The notes under the pieces are model-generated. The model did not search any database, was not told the origin of the DNA, and saw nothing but the letters and a program-made list of their open reading frames with translations. A DNA stretch of 58,119 nucleotides from a virus. Location of the stretch: positions 1 through 58,119 of the IMG/VR virus record IMGVR_UViG_3300009129_001143; one strand, 5' to 3'. Both the position numbers and the translations under genes were made by a program. Every line of letters begins with the position of its first letter. Position 1 is the first letter of the stretch. Shown piece after piece: positions 48,165 to 56,012 of this stretch.

Positions 48165-48881
48165 CTAAATTATTAATTCTTTAGAAGCACCTTTTATCTT
48201 TCTATTTCCTTTACAATGATCTATGTAAGGTGCTATGAATTTATCTTCTGCCATTACATGTAACTTTCCGGTGTATTTCCCTAAAACTTTTTCAGAATAA
48301 TCTTTATACCCCTTTAAACAGCGCCTGCTATCATCAAAAGCATGGCAATCTGAATGACCTTTTAATTTATATAAGCTATCAGAAGTATAATAATTTTTAA
48401 AAGTACTGAAAAATTTATTAGAGCAATCTTTCTCTGTGTTATAAGACATAAAACCACACTCTGTATAAAAACCCTTTCTACCATAAAAAGAAACAAAACA
48501 ATCTTCTAGTGTTTCTTCCCACCAAGATAGGGGGGTATGTTTTCTAAACACACAGTCAGCATCCATCCAATGCATTCTACCTTTTATAAATTGGCTGGCA
48601 TGGCATTGAGCGAACACTTTGTAACAAAATCTAACAGAGTCAAAAACCGGATTGCCCCCTTTAGGTCTATTTCTATTTCTATAGATAAATTCTTTGGCTT
48701 CGGGAACCTCATTTAATAAATTAATTACTGTAAAATTATTTGTTATTTCGTCCGGTAAAGAACCTTCAGAGTATATAATTAATTTACAAGGTATTTCATA
48801 TTTTTTATAAGTCTCTATAAATCTATAAGCATAACTATTATATAATTTTGTGTTAAACGATGTAACTATAAACCTATCCAT
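48165..48881 (-). CDS. glycosyltransferase (GT-A-like, DxD)
   Basis: The 238-residue protein starts MDRFIVTSFNTKLYNSYAYR, has IYSEGSLPDE, and a DxD-type site WMDADCVFRKH for metal/nucleotide sugar. The C-terminal KGHSDCHAFDDSRRCLKGYK segment is similar to small capsular transferases. It is the last gene, by transcription, of the glycan cluster and overlaps the GDP-mannose dehydratase gene by 8 bases. The donor sugar is unknown. Confidence 0.7.
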   Translation of the reverse strand: MDRFIVTSFNTKLYNSYAYRFIETYKKYEIPCKLIIYSEGSLPDEITNNFTVINLLNEVPEAKEFIYRNRNRPKGGNPVFDSVRFCYKVFAQCHASQFIKGRMHWMDADCVFRKHTPLSWWEETLEDCFVSFYGRKGFYTECGFMSYNTEKDCSNKFFSTFKNYYTSDSLYKLKGHSDCHAFDDSRRCLKGYKDYSEKVLGKYTGKLHVMAEDKFIAPYIDHCKGNRKIKGASKELII

Positions 48882-49842
48882 ATCTTTTTAAATCCTCTGA
48901 AACCATTATAGAAATTAGTTCAGGAAAACTAACCGCGGGTTCCCACCCTAAAATATTTTTAGCTTTTGAATAATCTCCTTTTAAATAAGGTACTTCCGCA
49001 GGTCGCATAAATTCAGGGTTTATAGTAATTATTTCTTCCCAATTATTAATTCCTGCCTCTTCACAAGCCATTCTCACTAAATCTTTTATTGACCAAACAA
49101 TATTTGTTGAAACTACAAAATCATCTGGATCTTTATGTTGAAGCATTTTCCACATTGACTCAACGTAATCTCCTGCAAATCCCCAGTCTCTTTTAGCATC
49201 TAAATTTCCTAAAGATATGGTTTTTTGTAGTCCCTTTTTAATTCTTGCGACAGAATCGGTTACTTTTCTTGTAACGAACTCTTTTCCTCTTAAAGGGCTT
49301 TCATGGTTAAATAAAATACCGCAAGAAACAAAAATACCGTAACTTTCCCTATAATTTACGCAGCTTTGATGGGCAAAAGTTTTTGAAGTTCCATAAGGGG
49401 ATCTCGGCCTGAAACTAGTAGTTTCTCTTTGCGTGTAATCTTCCTCCCAGTTATTTCCAAACATTTCTGAAGTGCTCGCTTGATACATTTTGGTGTTAGG
49501 GGAAAAATTTTTTATAGCTTCTAATAAATGCAAACATCCGAATCCATTTACTTGACTAGTATAAAAAGGCTGATCCCAACTTAAACCTACAAAACTCATA
49601 GCTCCTAAATTATAGATTTCATCCGGACGAATTTGTTTTATAGCATTATTTATACTGCTTGGGTCTGTAAGATCCCCGAAAGCAAATTTTATTTTATCCA
49701 GTAAGGAAAAGTATTCTAAGTTTTCTAAACTATGGTTCACTCTTCTCGGTATAAACCCGTGTACTTCATATCCTTTGGATAGGAGAGATTTAGCTAAGTA
49801 AGCTCCATCCTGTCCTGTTATTCCTGTTATTAACGCTTTCAA
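48874..49842 (-). CDS. gmd: GDP-mannose 4,6-dehydratase
   Basis: TTG at 49842 is taken as start (GGAG 8 bases upstream); the longer ATG at 49905 lies inside the previous gene. The 322-residue SDR enzyme has GITGQDGAYLAK (NAD(P)-binding), GDLTDPSSINNAI, NLGAMSFVGLSWDQP, ASTSEMFGNNWEED and the catalytic YGTSK. It turns GDP-mannose into GDP-4-keto-6-deoxymannose. No reductase or epimerase (Fcl/Rmd) gene is seen in the window, so later steps would use host enzymes or another phage gene. Confidence 0.93.
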   Translation of the reverse strand: MKALITGITGQDGAYLAKSLLSKGYEVHGFIPRRVNHSLENLEYFSLLDKIKFAFGDLTDPSSINNAIKQIRPDEIYNLGAMSFVGLSWDQPFYTSQVNGFGCLHLLEAIKNFSPNTKMYQASTSEMFGNNWEEDYTQRETTSFRPRSPYGTSKTFAHQSCVNYRESYGIFVSCGILFNHESPLRGKEFVTRKVTDSVARIKKGLQKTISLGNLDAKRDWGFAGDYVESMWKMLQHKDPDDFVVSTNIVWSIKDLVRMACEEAGINNWEEIITINPEFMRPAEVPYLKGDYSKAKNILGWEPAVSFPELISIMVSEDLKRYG

Positions 49843-50485
49843 ACTCTTTTCTCCATTCGTCTGCAAAGGTGCAGTTTTTATAATTATCGAACCAAGGTCC
49901 TCCATCTGTATAATGAATAATATTGGGCTTCTCTATATCGTCATAGTAGCCCGCTAAATAGTTCCAAGTATGGTGAAGGGACCCAATACTTTCTTTTGCC
50001 CACTCCATTCTATGGAGGTATTTGGGAGTTGCTTCTACTACTTTAGTATAACTTAAATTATTCACTACCAAAGGGTGTTGGCAGTTGAATAACATAACAG
50101 AGGACCAGTTCTTTCTAGGATAAACATGTTGTGTTTTATTATCCATTTTTATAGAAGTTTTAGGAATATAATCGTGTTGAACACAATTTACCGCACAATT
50201 TAAATCTGCTTCTTCTAATATCTTTTCTATAGAGGTTTGTATTAACGTATCACAATCTATAAATAAAGCAAATCCTGTAAAATTATTTATGTAAGGAGTA
50301 AGAAATCTAGTCATAGTAAATTCTGAAGAAGAGGACTTTACATCTTTATACTTAAAATCTGCCCATCTACTTTTAACTATTGCTTCTACTTTTACCCCAC
50401 TATATTTCTCTATGGAAGCTTTGGATACCTCATACGCAATGTGTTCTCGTTTATCGTATCCTATATAAACATTTAGATTATTCAC
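49790..50485 (-). CDS. glycosyltransferase, GT8-like
   Basis: The 231-residue protein starts MNNLNVYIGYDKREHIAYEV, has ALFIDCDTLIQ (DxD) and NIIHYTDGGPWFDNYKNC, typical for GT8-like sugar transferases. It ends in RTGWSLLS within the beginning of gmd (53-base overlap with the preferred start). The donor/acceptor are unknown; a role in the same glycan as gmd is inferred. Confidence 0.75.
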   Translation of the reverse strand: MNNLNVYIGYDKREHIAYEVSKASIEKYSGVKVEAIVKSRWADFKYKDVKSSSSEFTMTRFLTPYINNFTGFALFIDCDTLIQTSIEKILEEADLNCAVNCVQHDYIPKTSIKMDNKTQHVYPRKNWSSVMLFNCQHPLVVNNLSYTKVVEATPKYLHRMEWAKESIGSLHHTWNYLAGYYDDIEKPNIIHYTDGGPWFDNYKNCTFADEWRKEFESVNNRNNRTGWSLLS

Positions 50486-51027
50486 ACCCTAACTAGGGCT
50501 AATCTCACCCTCTCTCCGGTAATTACTGGGTCTATACTATCGCCCAGAGTATAATTTAAATTTTCTATAACACTATTTGCTCCCCAAGTATCCAAATCGT
50601 AGCAATTTTCATAATAATCATCAAAAACTACTAAAGCTCCTGTGTACATGAGTTGTTTTACATTTTCCCAGTCGTTTCTAATGGTGTCTACAGAGTGCCC
50701 ACCGTCTATAAAAGCAAAATCAAATTTTTCACTACTACTAGCGACAAACTCGGGGAGAGATTCATTAGTATTTCCTTTTACTAAAGAGGCTTTAATACCA
50801 GCCCTTTTCAATTTTTGTCTAACAGCTTTTAAACTATTATGGTTTTTTACGTTTTTCTCTAATACGTCTAGCTCTGAAGTTGCTTCTTCGAATAAATCGA
50901 ATCCCGTATAAGAAGCCCCAAACTGACAAAGCTCTATAGCTCTATTACCATTCCAAGTACCTACTTCCAAAATATTCTTAGGTTTTTCTAATCTAACTAA
51001 TTTTAATAATTCATTGTATCTATTCAT
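50482..51027 (-). CDS. SAM-dependent class I methyltransferase (Methyltransf_24-like)
   Basis: The 181-residue protein has the SAM-binding motif ILEVGTWNGNRAIELCQ, an acidic loop YTGFDLFEEAT, and FDFAFIDGGHSVDTIRNDWE plus VVFDDYYENC. This small type methylates sugars or other small molecules in glycan clusters. It overlaps the neighbours by 4 bases on both sides. Confidence 0.8.
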   Translation of the reverse strand: MNRYNELLKLVRLEKPKNILEVGTWNGNRAIELCQFGASYTGFDLFEEATSELDVLEKNVKNHNSLKAVRQKLKRAGIKASLVKGNTNESLPEFVASSSEKFDFAFIDGGHSVDTIRNDWENVKQLMYTGALVVFDDYYENCYDLDTWGANSVIENLNYTLGDSIDPVITGERVRLALVRV

Positions 51028-51635
51028 AAAAACTCCAGGGTTACGTTAAAAGTATCTTTTACTATATCTAACATAGAATACTCTATGTCCCATCTATGGT
51101 CCGGGTATTTATCCCAATCGATTCCCCTTATTAAAGACCAAGTAAACTCTCCCGTAGAAAGACTATCATATCCTATCAAAGAAACTACATTAGGATTTAA
51201 AAATTTACAAGCATAGAGAAGAGTATGAAACCCAGAAGATACATGTTTGTGTCCTAAATCGTCAGAGCTACTATACCTTTTAATTCTTGTGTCGGGCTTT
51301 TCATATCTAGTCCTAAGCCCCCTATACATTTCATTCCACTTATTACAAAAAGGTTTATCTATAATGCAGTCCGTATACTTATCTGTATTTACGGACTCAT
51401 ATCTTGAGTCTACAAAAATCCACCTTTCTGCATTTTTATACTTTATCAAGGGATACTGCCCTATAGAACCACAAACCGCATCAGTTTTAGTTCCGAAGTA
51501 CTCTGGTGAGGATATCATCAAAGCTAATCCTTTTTGTTTTTGTCTAACTACAAAATCAAAAGAATTTATAAGGTTTCCTTTCTTAGAAACTTTTGCACTA
51601 GGCCCGTGCCCTACTATTAAAACATTATTTACCAC
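51024..51635 (-). CDS. sialyltransferase-like (GT29/DUF115-type) protein
   Basis: The 203-residue protein starts VNNVLIVGHGPSAKVSKKGN, with the G-x-G-P-S nucleotide-binding turn and SLIGYDSLSTGEFTW later. It parallels the DUF115-like proteins at 39258 and 53664, and the GT29 family has a similar beginning (VGNGPS). It probably transfers a sugar or activates one. The specificity is unknown. Confidence 0.6.
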   Translation of the reverse strand: MVNNVLIVGHGPSAKVSKKGNLINSFDFVVRQKQKGLALMISSPEYFGTKTDAVCGSIGQYPLIKYKNAERWIFVDSRYESVNTDKYTDCIIDKPFCNKWNEMYRGLRTRYEKPDTRIKRYSSSDDLGHKHVSSGFHTLLYACKFLNPNVVSLIGYDSLSTGEFTWSLIRGIDWDKYPDHRWDIEYSMLDIVKDTFNVTLEFL

Positions 51636-52351
51636 GAGCTATTCACACATACATAGTTGGTTTCTTTTTTACTTAACTTATAGGTCATATCAGTATTAAT
51701 TTTAAAACCTAAGTCTAATATAGGCTCTAATTGTTTTTTGTCTGTTACCTCTATTAAAATACTTTTACTTTGTTTGATAGTATTTAGCATACCTGTTAAG
51801 ACTTTTTCCTCTAAGCCGTCTACATCTACTTTTATATGATCTACTGAGGGTAGCTTTAAAGTATCCAACCGGCAGGAGAAAACTCCATGACTAAAGCTAG
51901 TATCATCCATGTTATAGTTATTGTGCGATTGTCCTGGTACTATAGATAAAACACTCAAGTCTCCTATACTATCTTTATCCATTAGTGCGAAAGGATATGC
52001 TTTAATTTTAGAACCTAAATTATTAAGATAAATATTTAATATTAATTCTGAAAAATTCTGTGCGTGTGGCTCGTAGGATATTACATTATGCCCTTTAGCT
52101 CCTGCGTATATAGAATAAACTCCTATATTGGCACCTACATCAACTAACGTAGAATTATTATCAAAGGAATTAATCCATTCCAGAGTTTTAGGCTCCTTGG
52201 TAAAATAGCTTTTGATTCTTTTAGAAATAACTCTATTAGTATCGTCTTTCTTTAATTTAATTTTTTGCCCACTACCTATGTCTATTTCCGTATATTCTAT
52301 AGTCCAATCTACTTTGTTAAAAAATAGAATCTCTGTTTTTCCTTCCTTCAT
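51629..52351 (-). CDS. FkbM-family methyltransferase
   Basis: The 240-residue protein has the FkbM pattern TLVDVGANIGVYSIYAGAKG, VISYEPHAQNFSELILN, AYPFALMDKDS and DHIKVDVDGLEEKVLTG. FkbM enzymes O-methylate sugar hydroxyls, frequently in capsule and O-antigen clusters. It overlaps the previous gene by 7 bases. Firm family, unknown substrate. Confidence 0.88.
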   Translation of the reverse strand: MKEGKTEILFFNKVDWTIEYTEIDIGSGQKIKLKKDDTNRVISKRIKSYFTKEPKTLEWINSFDNNSTLVDVGANIGVYSIYAGAKGHNVISYEPHAQNFSELILNIYLNNLGSKIKAYPFALMDKDSIGDLSVLSIVPGQSHNNYNMDDTSFSHGVFSCRLDTLKLPSVDHIKVDVDGLEEKVLTGMLNTIKQSKSILIEVTDKKQLEPILDLGFKINTDMTYKLSKKETNYVCVNSSW

Positions 52352-52353
52352 CT

Positions 52354-53031
52354 TTAACCCTTTAGTATTACCACATTAAATAGCTGTCTATGCAGCCCTA
52401 CATTATTATCAACTTGTGTGACTCCGTGCCAGCCTTCTTTTGAGTTTTTAAATAAAAGAGAACGGTTCCCTATTACAGGATAGGAAATATTTTTTTTAAA
52501 ATTATAGGGTTCAGGGTTCATCTTAGGGGTAGTTTTCTCTTTATAAAAAGTTGTTCTACCCCCATACTCTTCCTTCCAACCTCTTGGCATAAAATAAAAT
52601 AAATGTGAACCCTCTTTACCCTCACTGTCTATATGTGGGGAAACATCCAAACCATTAGAGGTTCTATGCCAGTCTAGCCTAGTATTATAACTTGAAATTT
52701 TAAATGTCTCACATATCCATTCTTTATATTCCTTCCCATGCATTAATATATTACTCAGCTCTTGCCACAGTTTAGGCAACTCTTTAAAAAACACTAGATA
52801 TTTCTTGAAATAAGAATATATGGAAGTTTCATAATAACACATAAACCTTCTTTTGTGGGGCCTTTGATTTAGTTTCCTTGTCTCAGGAAATTCATCAAAA
52901 AATAAAGAATCACTAGGAAAACTTTTTAATAGCTCCTCAAATATAGAAGGGTCTATAAAATCAAGAATATGCTCATGAGGAGTATATCCCGTGTCCTCGT
53001 TAAAAATTTTTAATTCTTTAGTTATTATCAT
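52354..53031 (-). CDS. 2-oxoglutarate/Fe(II) oxygenase in glycan cluster
   Basis: The 225-residue protein has His133-x-Asp135 (SPHIDSEG), KEEYGGRTTFY, the distal His202 (WHGVTQ) and Arg215 (HRQLF), matching the metal and 2-oxoglutarate ligands. Relatives include prolyl hydroxylases and sugar or amino-acid hydroxylases. It is the second such enzyme in this window; the other is beside the collagen-like fibre (514-1146). It may modify the glycan or a protein that bears it. Confidence 0.82.
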   Translation of the reverse strand: MIITKELKIFNEDTGYTPHEHILDFIDPSIFEELLKSFPSDSLFFDEFPETRKLNQRPHKRRFMCYYETSIYSYFKKYLVFFKELPKLWQELSNILMHGKEYKEWICETFKISSYNTRLDWHRTSNGLDVSPHIDSEGKEGSHLFYFMPRGWKEEYGGRTTFYKEKTTPKMNPEPYNFKKNISYPVIGNRSLLFKNSKEGWHGVTQVDNNVGLHRQLFNVVILKG

Positions 53032-53038
53032 AATGTTT

Positions 53039-53671
53039 TTACTGAGCTAATGCCAGATTTCTATAGGACTTCCACAAACCTACTAATTCAGGTCTACTAT
53101 GGGGTCTTGTTGTTCCTTTAAACCAAGCAGGTTTCCACGGTTGAGTAGGCATTTTAGTAAAGTGTAGATGCCAAATATCCATTATATCATATTTTTCGCC
53201 ATCTAAACAATTCCATCTAGGATCAAAAGGTTCTGCTAATTTTAGTGCTCCCCAATATATTTGCGAACCATAATTAGGAGTAGTTTTAATATGCGAAACA
53301 GGGACTAATATTTCTTTCATTTTTTCGCAATCCATTACCATTACACAAAGCCTGTTTGCTCTGGATGCAAAGGGTTTTCCTTTTAAATCCATATTATATA
53401 ATATAGATATGTCTTTTAAGTTCAACATATCTACATCCATATACATAGCTCTTCCACTAAAATTACAATATTCCGGAATAGCCCACCTTAGATTAGTAAA
53501 AGGAGTGGCCCAGCCCTTAGAATTAAATTTACCCATAAAACCGTCCGAACGATTTCTCATATAAACTATATCTAATTCTTCGCTGGAGTGTTTCCTTAAA
53601 GAATATTCCAAAGTTTTTTCGGCTACGTCGTCCTCTCCATTGGAAGAAGTTCCTATAAAAATTCTAAGCAT
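53039..53671 (-). CDS. glycosyltransferase, GT8/DUF-like with DxD
   Basis: The 210-residue protein starts MLRIFIGTSSNGEDDVAEKT, has AMYMDVDMLNLKD (DxD) and RANRLCVMVMDC, and the end HLHFTKMPTQPWKP (metal-binding H-x-x-M). It resembles GT8-type transferases of bacterial surface glycan. It overlaps its upstream neighbour by 8 bases. Confidence 0.75.
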   Translation of the reverse strand: MLRIFIGTSSNGEDDVAEKTLEYSLRKHSSEELDIVYMRNRSDGFMGKFNSKGWATPFTNLRWAIPEYCNFSGRAMYMDVDMLNLKDISILYNMDLKGKPFASRANRLCVMVMDCEKMKEILVPVSHIKTTPNYGSQIYWGALKLAEPFDPRWNCLDGEKYDIMDIWHLHFTKMPTQPWKPAWFKGTTRPHSRPELVGLWKSYRNLALAQ

Positions 53672-54281
53672 TTAATTCCTCTTTTAAATCATTTTTTCTA
53701 AAAGTATTTAAATTACTATCGGGGGTACAGTTAACCACTAATTCTTTTATTTCTTTTTGAATACTTTTATAATTTTTTATAAATTTATTGTAAGGACTGT
53801 TATTATTAAGTCCCCCTTCATGGTTCCCAAAAAAATGGGTTTGTTTTTTTACATGCTGCATATTATAACCTACTAATATCATTTTTGAAACGCCCATTAA
53901 AAAAGCTAAATTCATTAATTGGTATCCACTATTGCTGCCAAAGTGTATTAGAGTAGAGCTTAAGCTAAAACCGCCTAAATGTTTTCCACTAATAAACTTT
54001 AAACCATATTCTTGAGCAGAGGTACGGCATTGAGTCCATGAGGATAGATTAGCATACTTTTCTCTAAAGTCTTTTCCGTTTTGTCTCCACCATTTAGTAT
54101 CACACCCATAATGTTCGTTTAAATAGTCCACTATTTTATATGAATCATTACACCCGAACATTACAAACTTATCTTTATAAGGTCTTATAGTTTCTACCAC
54201 CTCCTCCGTAAGTGAGGGACCTGTAGCAAATAAAATAGCAGGCTTATTCCTGTATCTTAGAGTAATTTTCTGACTTATCAT
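53664..54281 (-). CDS. DUF115/GT29-like nucleotide-sugar protein
   Basis: The 205-residue protein has AILFATGPSLTEEVVETIRP (G-x-G-P-S turn), DSYKIVDYLNEHYGCD and ILVGYNMQHVKKQTHFFG. The arrangement parallels the proteins at 39258 and 51024. It is the first gene, by transcription, of the glycan cluster after the holin and overlaps it by 4 bases (ATGA). Family is tentative, with function in glycan synthesis. Confidence 0.6.
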   Translation of the reverse strand: MISQKITLRYRNKPAILFATGPSLTEEVVETIRPYKDKFVMFGCNDSYKIVDYLNEHYGCDTKWWRQNGKDFREKYANLSSWTQCRTSAQEYGLKFISGKHLGGFSLSSTLIHFGSNSGYQLMNLAFLMGVSKMILVGYNMQHVKKQTHFFGNHEGGLNNNSPYNKFIKNYKSIQKEIKELVVNCTPDSNLNTFRKNDLKEELNA

Positions 54282-54682
54282 TTTTCTCTGGAAACACCAC
54301 TTACTTTTTCATATGATCTCATTGCACCTAATCCTAACATACCCATCAATACAGGCATCATAGTTTGCAAATCCACCATAGGAACTATTATGTCCAAGCC
54401 TGCTAGAGCTAATCCAAAATTTAAGAAAGGCACTAAAAGGAAATTAGAGAACATTCCTAAAGCGCATACCCACCCTATTGCGGGTCTCCAGCCAGCTACA
54501 AATAAAGACTTATGGGCGGCCTCTACTTTATTAACTTCCATCTGCCCTTTCATTTCTTCGTGTATTTGGTTTTGGGCTAAAGTAGCTATCTCATGCGCTA
54601 ATTTATTTTTCAAATCTTTATCTGGTATTACCTTGTCCAGCAACCCCGTTACTGGCCCTATTAATGCTGATAGAATAGACAT
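54278..54682 (-). CDS. holin, GTA_holin_3TM-type
   Basis: The 134-residue protein shows the GTA/3TM holin design: an N-terminal helix (SALIGPVTGLLDKVIPDKDL), a charged amphipathic part (AHEIATLAQNQIHEEMKGQM), then SLFVAGWRPAIGWVCALG and two hydrophobic segments. Holins make holes in the inner membrane and release endolysin. Next to the M15 endolysin it forms a lysis cassette. The family is typical of Alphaproteobacteria phages and gene transfer agents. Confidence 0.8.
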   Translation of the reverse strand: MSILSALIGPVTGLLDKVIPDKDLKNKLAHEIATLAQNQIHEEMKGQMEVNKVEAAHKSLFVAGWRPAIGWVCALGMFSNFLLVPFLNFGLALAGLDIIVPMVDLQTMMPVLMGMLGLGAMRSYEKVSGVSREK

Positions 54683-54683
54683 A

Positions 54684-54872
54684 CTACTTCCTTAACTCTT
54701 GTACTATCTTTTCCCCGAAATAATACAAGCCTACGGCGTAAATACAGCCGCTTATAATTATTAATACTATTGGCCCTAGAAAAAGAACCCCTAGAAAGTA
54801 TACTATATTACGTACCAAGACCTCGTTTATATACTGTTCTACCGTTTTCTTTATATGCTGTAAGAGCTTCAT
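54684..54872 (-). CDS. small TM protein of the lysis cassette (62 aa)
   Basis: ATG at 54872 has a GGAG site and overlaps the endolysin gene by 65 bases. The protein MKLLQHIKKTVEQYINEVLV has one hydrophobic segment of about 25 residues (NIVYFLGVLFLGPIVLIIIS and more) flanked by charged ends. It may be a spanin-like or antiholin component. The overlap with the endolysin frame is long but the ribosome site is good. Confidence 0.65.
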   Translation of the reverse strand: MKLLQHIKKTVEQYINEVLVRNIVYFLGVLFLGPIVLIIISGCIYAVGLYYFGEKIVQELRK

Positions 54873-55263
54873 TTCTATTAGTCTCCGAATAGCTTACATG
54901 AATCCATCCAGAGTTAGGATCTCCAGGCTCATAAAATTCAAGTATTAATTGATCGAAATTTTTAGTGAACAACCATTCAGCTACTTCTAGGTTAGAAAAA
55001 CCTATTACTTCAAAATCTGCTGCCTCTGCTTTAGAATGTTGCGATTTAATAGAACCACCAATAGCCGTGTTTAATTCGGGGCTTCTATAGCCACTCGTAA
55101 TAATTACGGGACCAAAAGCATCACGAACAGGCTGTAGCACATTAGTTGCGAGCGCAGTAATTGAAGGGATAAGTTCTTGGGGGATAGAATTTGAGATGCC
55201 AAGCCGCAGAGCGGCCTGGCTTTTTTCAAATTCCTTTAACGTAAAGTTTTTTGATATTTTCAT
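54808..55263 (-). CDS. endolysin, M15 peptidase (D-Ala-D-Ala carboxypeptidase-like)
   Basis: The 151-residue protein starts MKISKNFTLKEFEKSQAALR and has the M15A zinc motif: SGYRSPELN, His76 and Asp83 (HSKAEAADFE) and His122 (GWIHVSY). It cleaves peptidoglycan cross-links at the end of infection. It lies within a cassette of three membrane proteins. No signal peptide, so it depends on holin. Assignment is firm. Confidence 0.92.
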   Translation of the reverse strand: MKISKNFTLKEFEKSQAALRLGISNSIPQELIPSITALATNVLQPVRDAFGPVIITSGYRSPELNTAIGGSIKSQHSKAEAADFEVIGFSNLEVAEWLFTKNFDQLILEFYEPGDPNSGWIHVSYSETNRNEALTAYKENGRTVYKRGLGT

Positions 55264-55368
55264 TTATGTCAAATATGCTGAAGTTGCGTAAAGGATAGGG
55301 CATATTACTGCTAAGGTTAATGTGCCTACGGCAAGCATTACCTCTTTATATGTGTCCCAGTTTCTCAT
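55264..55368 (-). CDS. very small membrane protein (34 aa) of the lysis cassette
   Basis: ATG at 55368 with TAGGAG 5-10 bases upstream opens 34 residues: MRNWDTYKEVMLAVGTLTLA and VICPILYATSAYLT. One transmembrane helix spans most of it. The stop is immediately followed by the ATG of the endolysin. Such miniature proteins can be holins or antiholins. It is below usual length thresholds but ribosome site and spacing support it. Confidence 0.6.
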   Translation of the reverse strand: MRNWDTYKEVMLAVGTLTLAVICPILYATSAYLT

Positions 55369-55376
55369 TTTATCTC

Positions 55377-55781
55377 CTAAATAATAGTACCTGTTAAGGG
55401 TATTACTTTAGGCTTACTAGCGGGCGAATACTCCAGATTCACATATAACATACCATTTTCCATAGCTCCGGAGGCTACTTCTAATCCTGCGTCTAACCGA
55501 AAAGACTTTTCAAAAGACTTTCCAGATATTCCTTTATGTATCCAGTTGCTCTCTGTATCACTCTTTTTAGTGCCCTTTATAGTAAGGTTATTTTTAAAGA
55601 GTTTTACTTCAATCTGTTCTTTATTCCATCCCGGTGTGGCAACTTGAACTTGATAACCGTTTTCAGTTTTCAAGATATTATATCTGGGATACTCTGGTAG
55701 ACCGGCAGTATTAGCGAAGTGTGGTGAGTTACATAGGTTGTCAAACCCGACAAACAATTTTTCAAAATCTATTTTATTCAT
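55377..55781 (-). CDS. small heat-shock protein (Hsp20/IbpA-type)
   Basis: The 134-residue protein has an alpha-crystallin domain (about 30-122): YNILKTENGYQVQVATPGWN, EVKLFKNNLTIKG, FEKSFRLDAG and MENGMLYVNLEY, with VIPL near the end as a possible I-x-I-like tail. Hsp20 chaperones keep proteins soluble and are known in marine phages, where they are thought to aid structural assembly. It leads the operon from promoter P7. A fairly long 5' leader (about 100 bases) precedes the ATG. Confidence 0.9.
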   Translation of the reverse strand: MNKIDFEKLFVGFDNLCNSPHFANTAGLPEYPRYNILKTENGYQVQVATPGWNKEQIEVKLFKNNLTIKGTKKSDTESNWIHKGISGKSFEKSFRLDAGLEVASGAMENGMLYVNLEYSPASKPKVIPLTGTII

Positions 55782-55883
55782 AGTTTATCTCCTTTCAGTA
55801 GATTAACATGCCCCTTTCGGAAGCGCTATTGTGTTTTTAAGTGTTTATTAGAAAAAGCACAGATTATTCTGGTACGATTTCTA
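55782..55883 (-). promoter_or_regulatory. long 5' leader of hsp20, possible fourU-like RNA thermometer
   Basis: The leader from P7 has UUUUUC (minus strand at 55851-55856) that can pair with GAAAGG (55791-55796), part of the hsp20 ribosome site. A GCUUCC-GAAA-GGGGC hairpin lies between. This pairing resembles fourU thermometers, but it was found only by eye. Confidence 0.35.
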
Positions 55884-55889
55884 ACATAT

Positions 55890-55918
55890 ATTATACACCC
55901 TATAGCATTTTTTGTCAA
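55890..55918 (-). promoter_or_regulatory. sigma70-type promoter P7 (minus strand)
   Basis: TTGACA (55913-55918) and TATAAT (55890-55895) with 17 bp between, minus strand. It drives hsp20, lysis genes and probably the glycan cluster. It is divergent from P8. Confidence 0.85.
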
Positions 55919-55956
55919 GATTTATTTTTCCGTGCACTTCTTGGCAAAAAAAGTTC

Positions 55957-55985
55957 TTGACATACATTTCTCAAGGGTATATAAT
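55957..55985 (+). promoter_or_regulatory. sigma70-type promoter P8
   Basis: TTGACA (55957-55962) and TATAAT (55980-55985) with 17 bp; upstream AAAAGTTC. It drives thyX and following genes. Between the two -35 boxes of P7 and P8 there are 38 bp, including GTGCAC. Confidence 0.85.
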
Positions 55986-56012
55986 ATACACAAATAAAAA
56001 AAGGAAATATAG

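Noticed and set aside
49842-49905. Longer start (ATG at 49905) for GDP-mannose dehydratase
   Set aside because: It lies deep in the preceding gene and adds residues with no homology; TTG at 49842 has GGAG upstream and gives the standard N-terminus.
55264-56012. Origin of replication
   Set aside because: The divergent-promoter gap is AT-rich, but there are no iterons or DnaA-like boxes that I can see.
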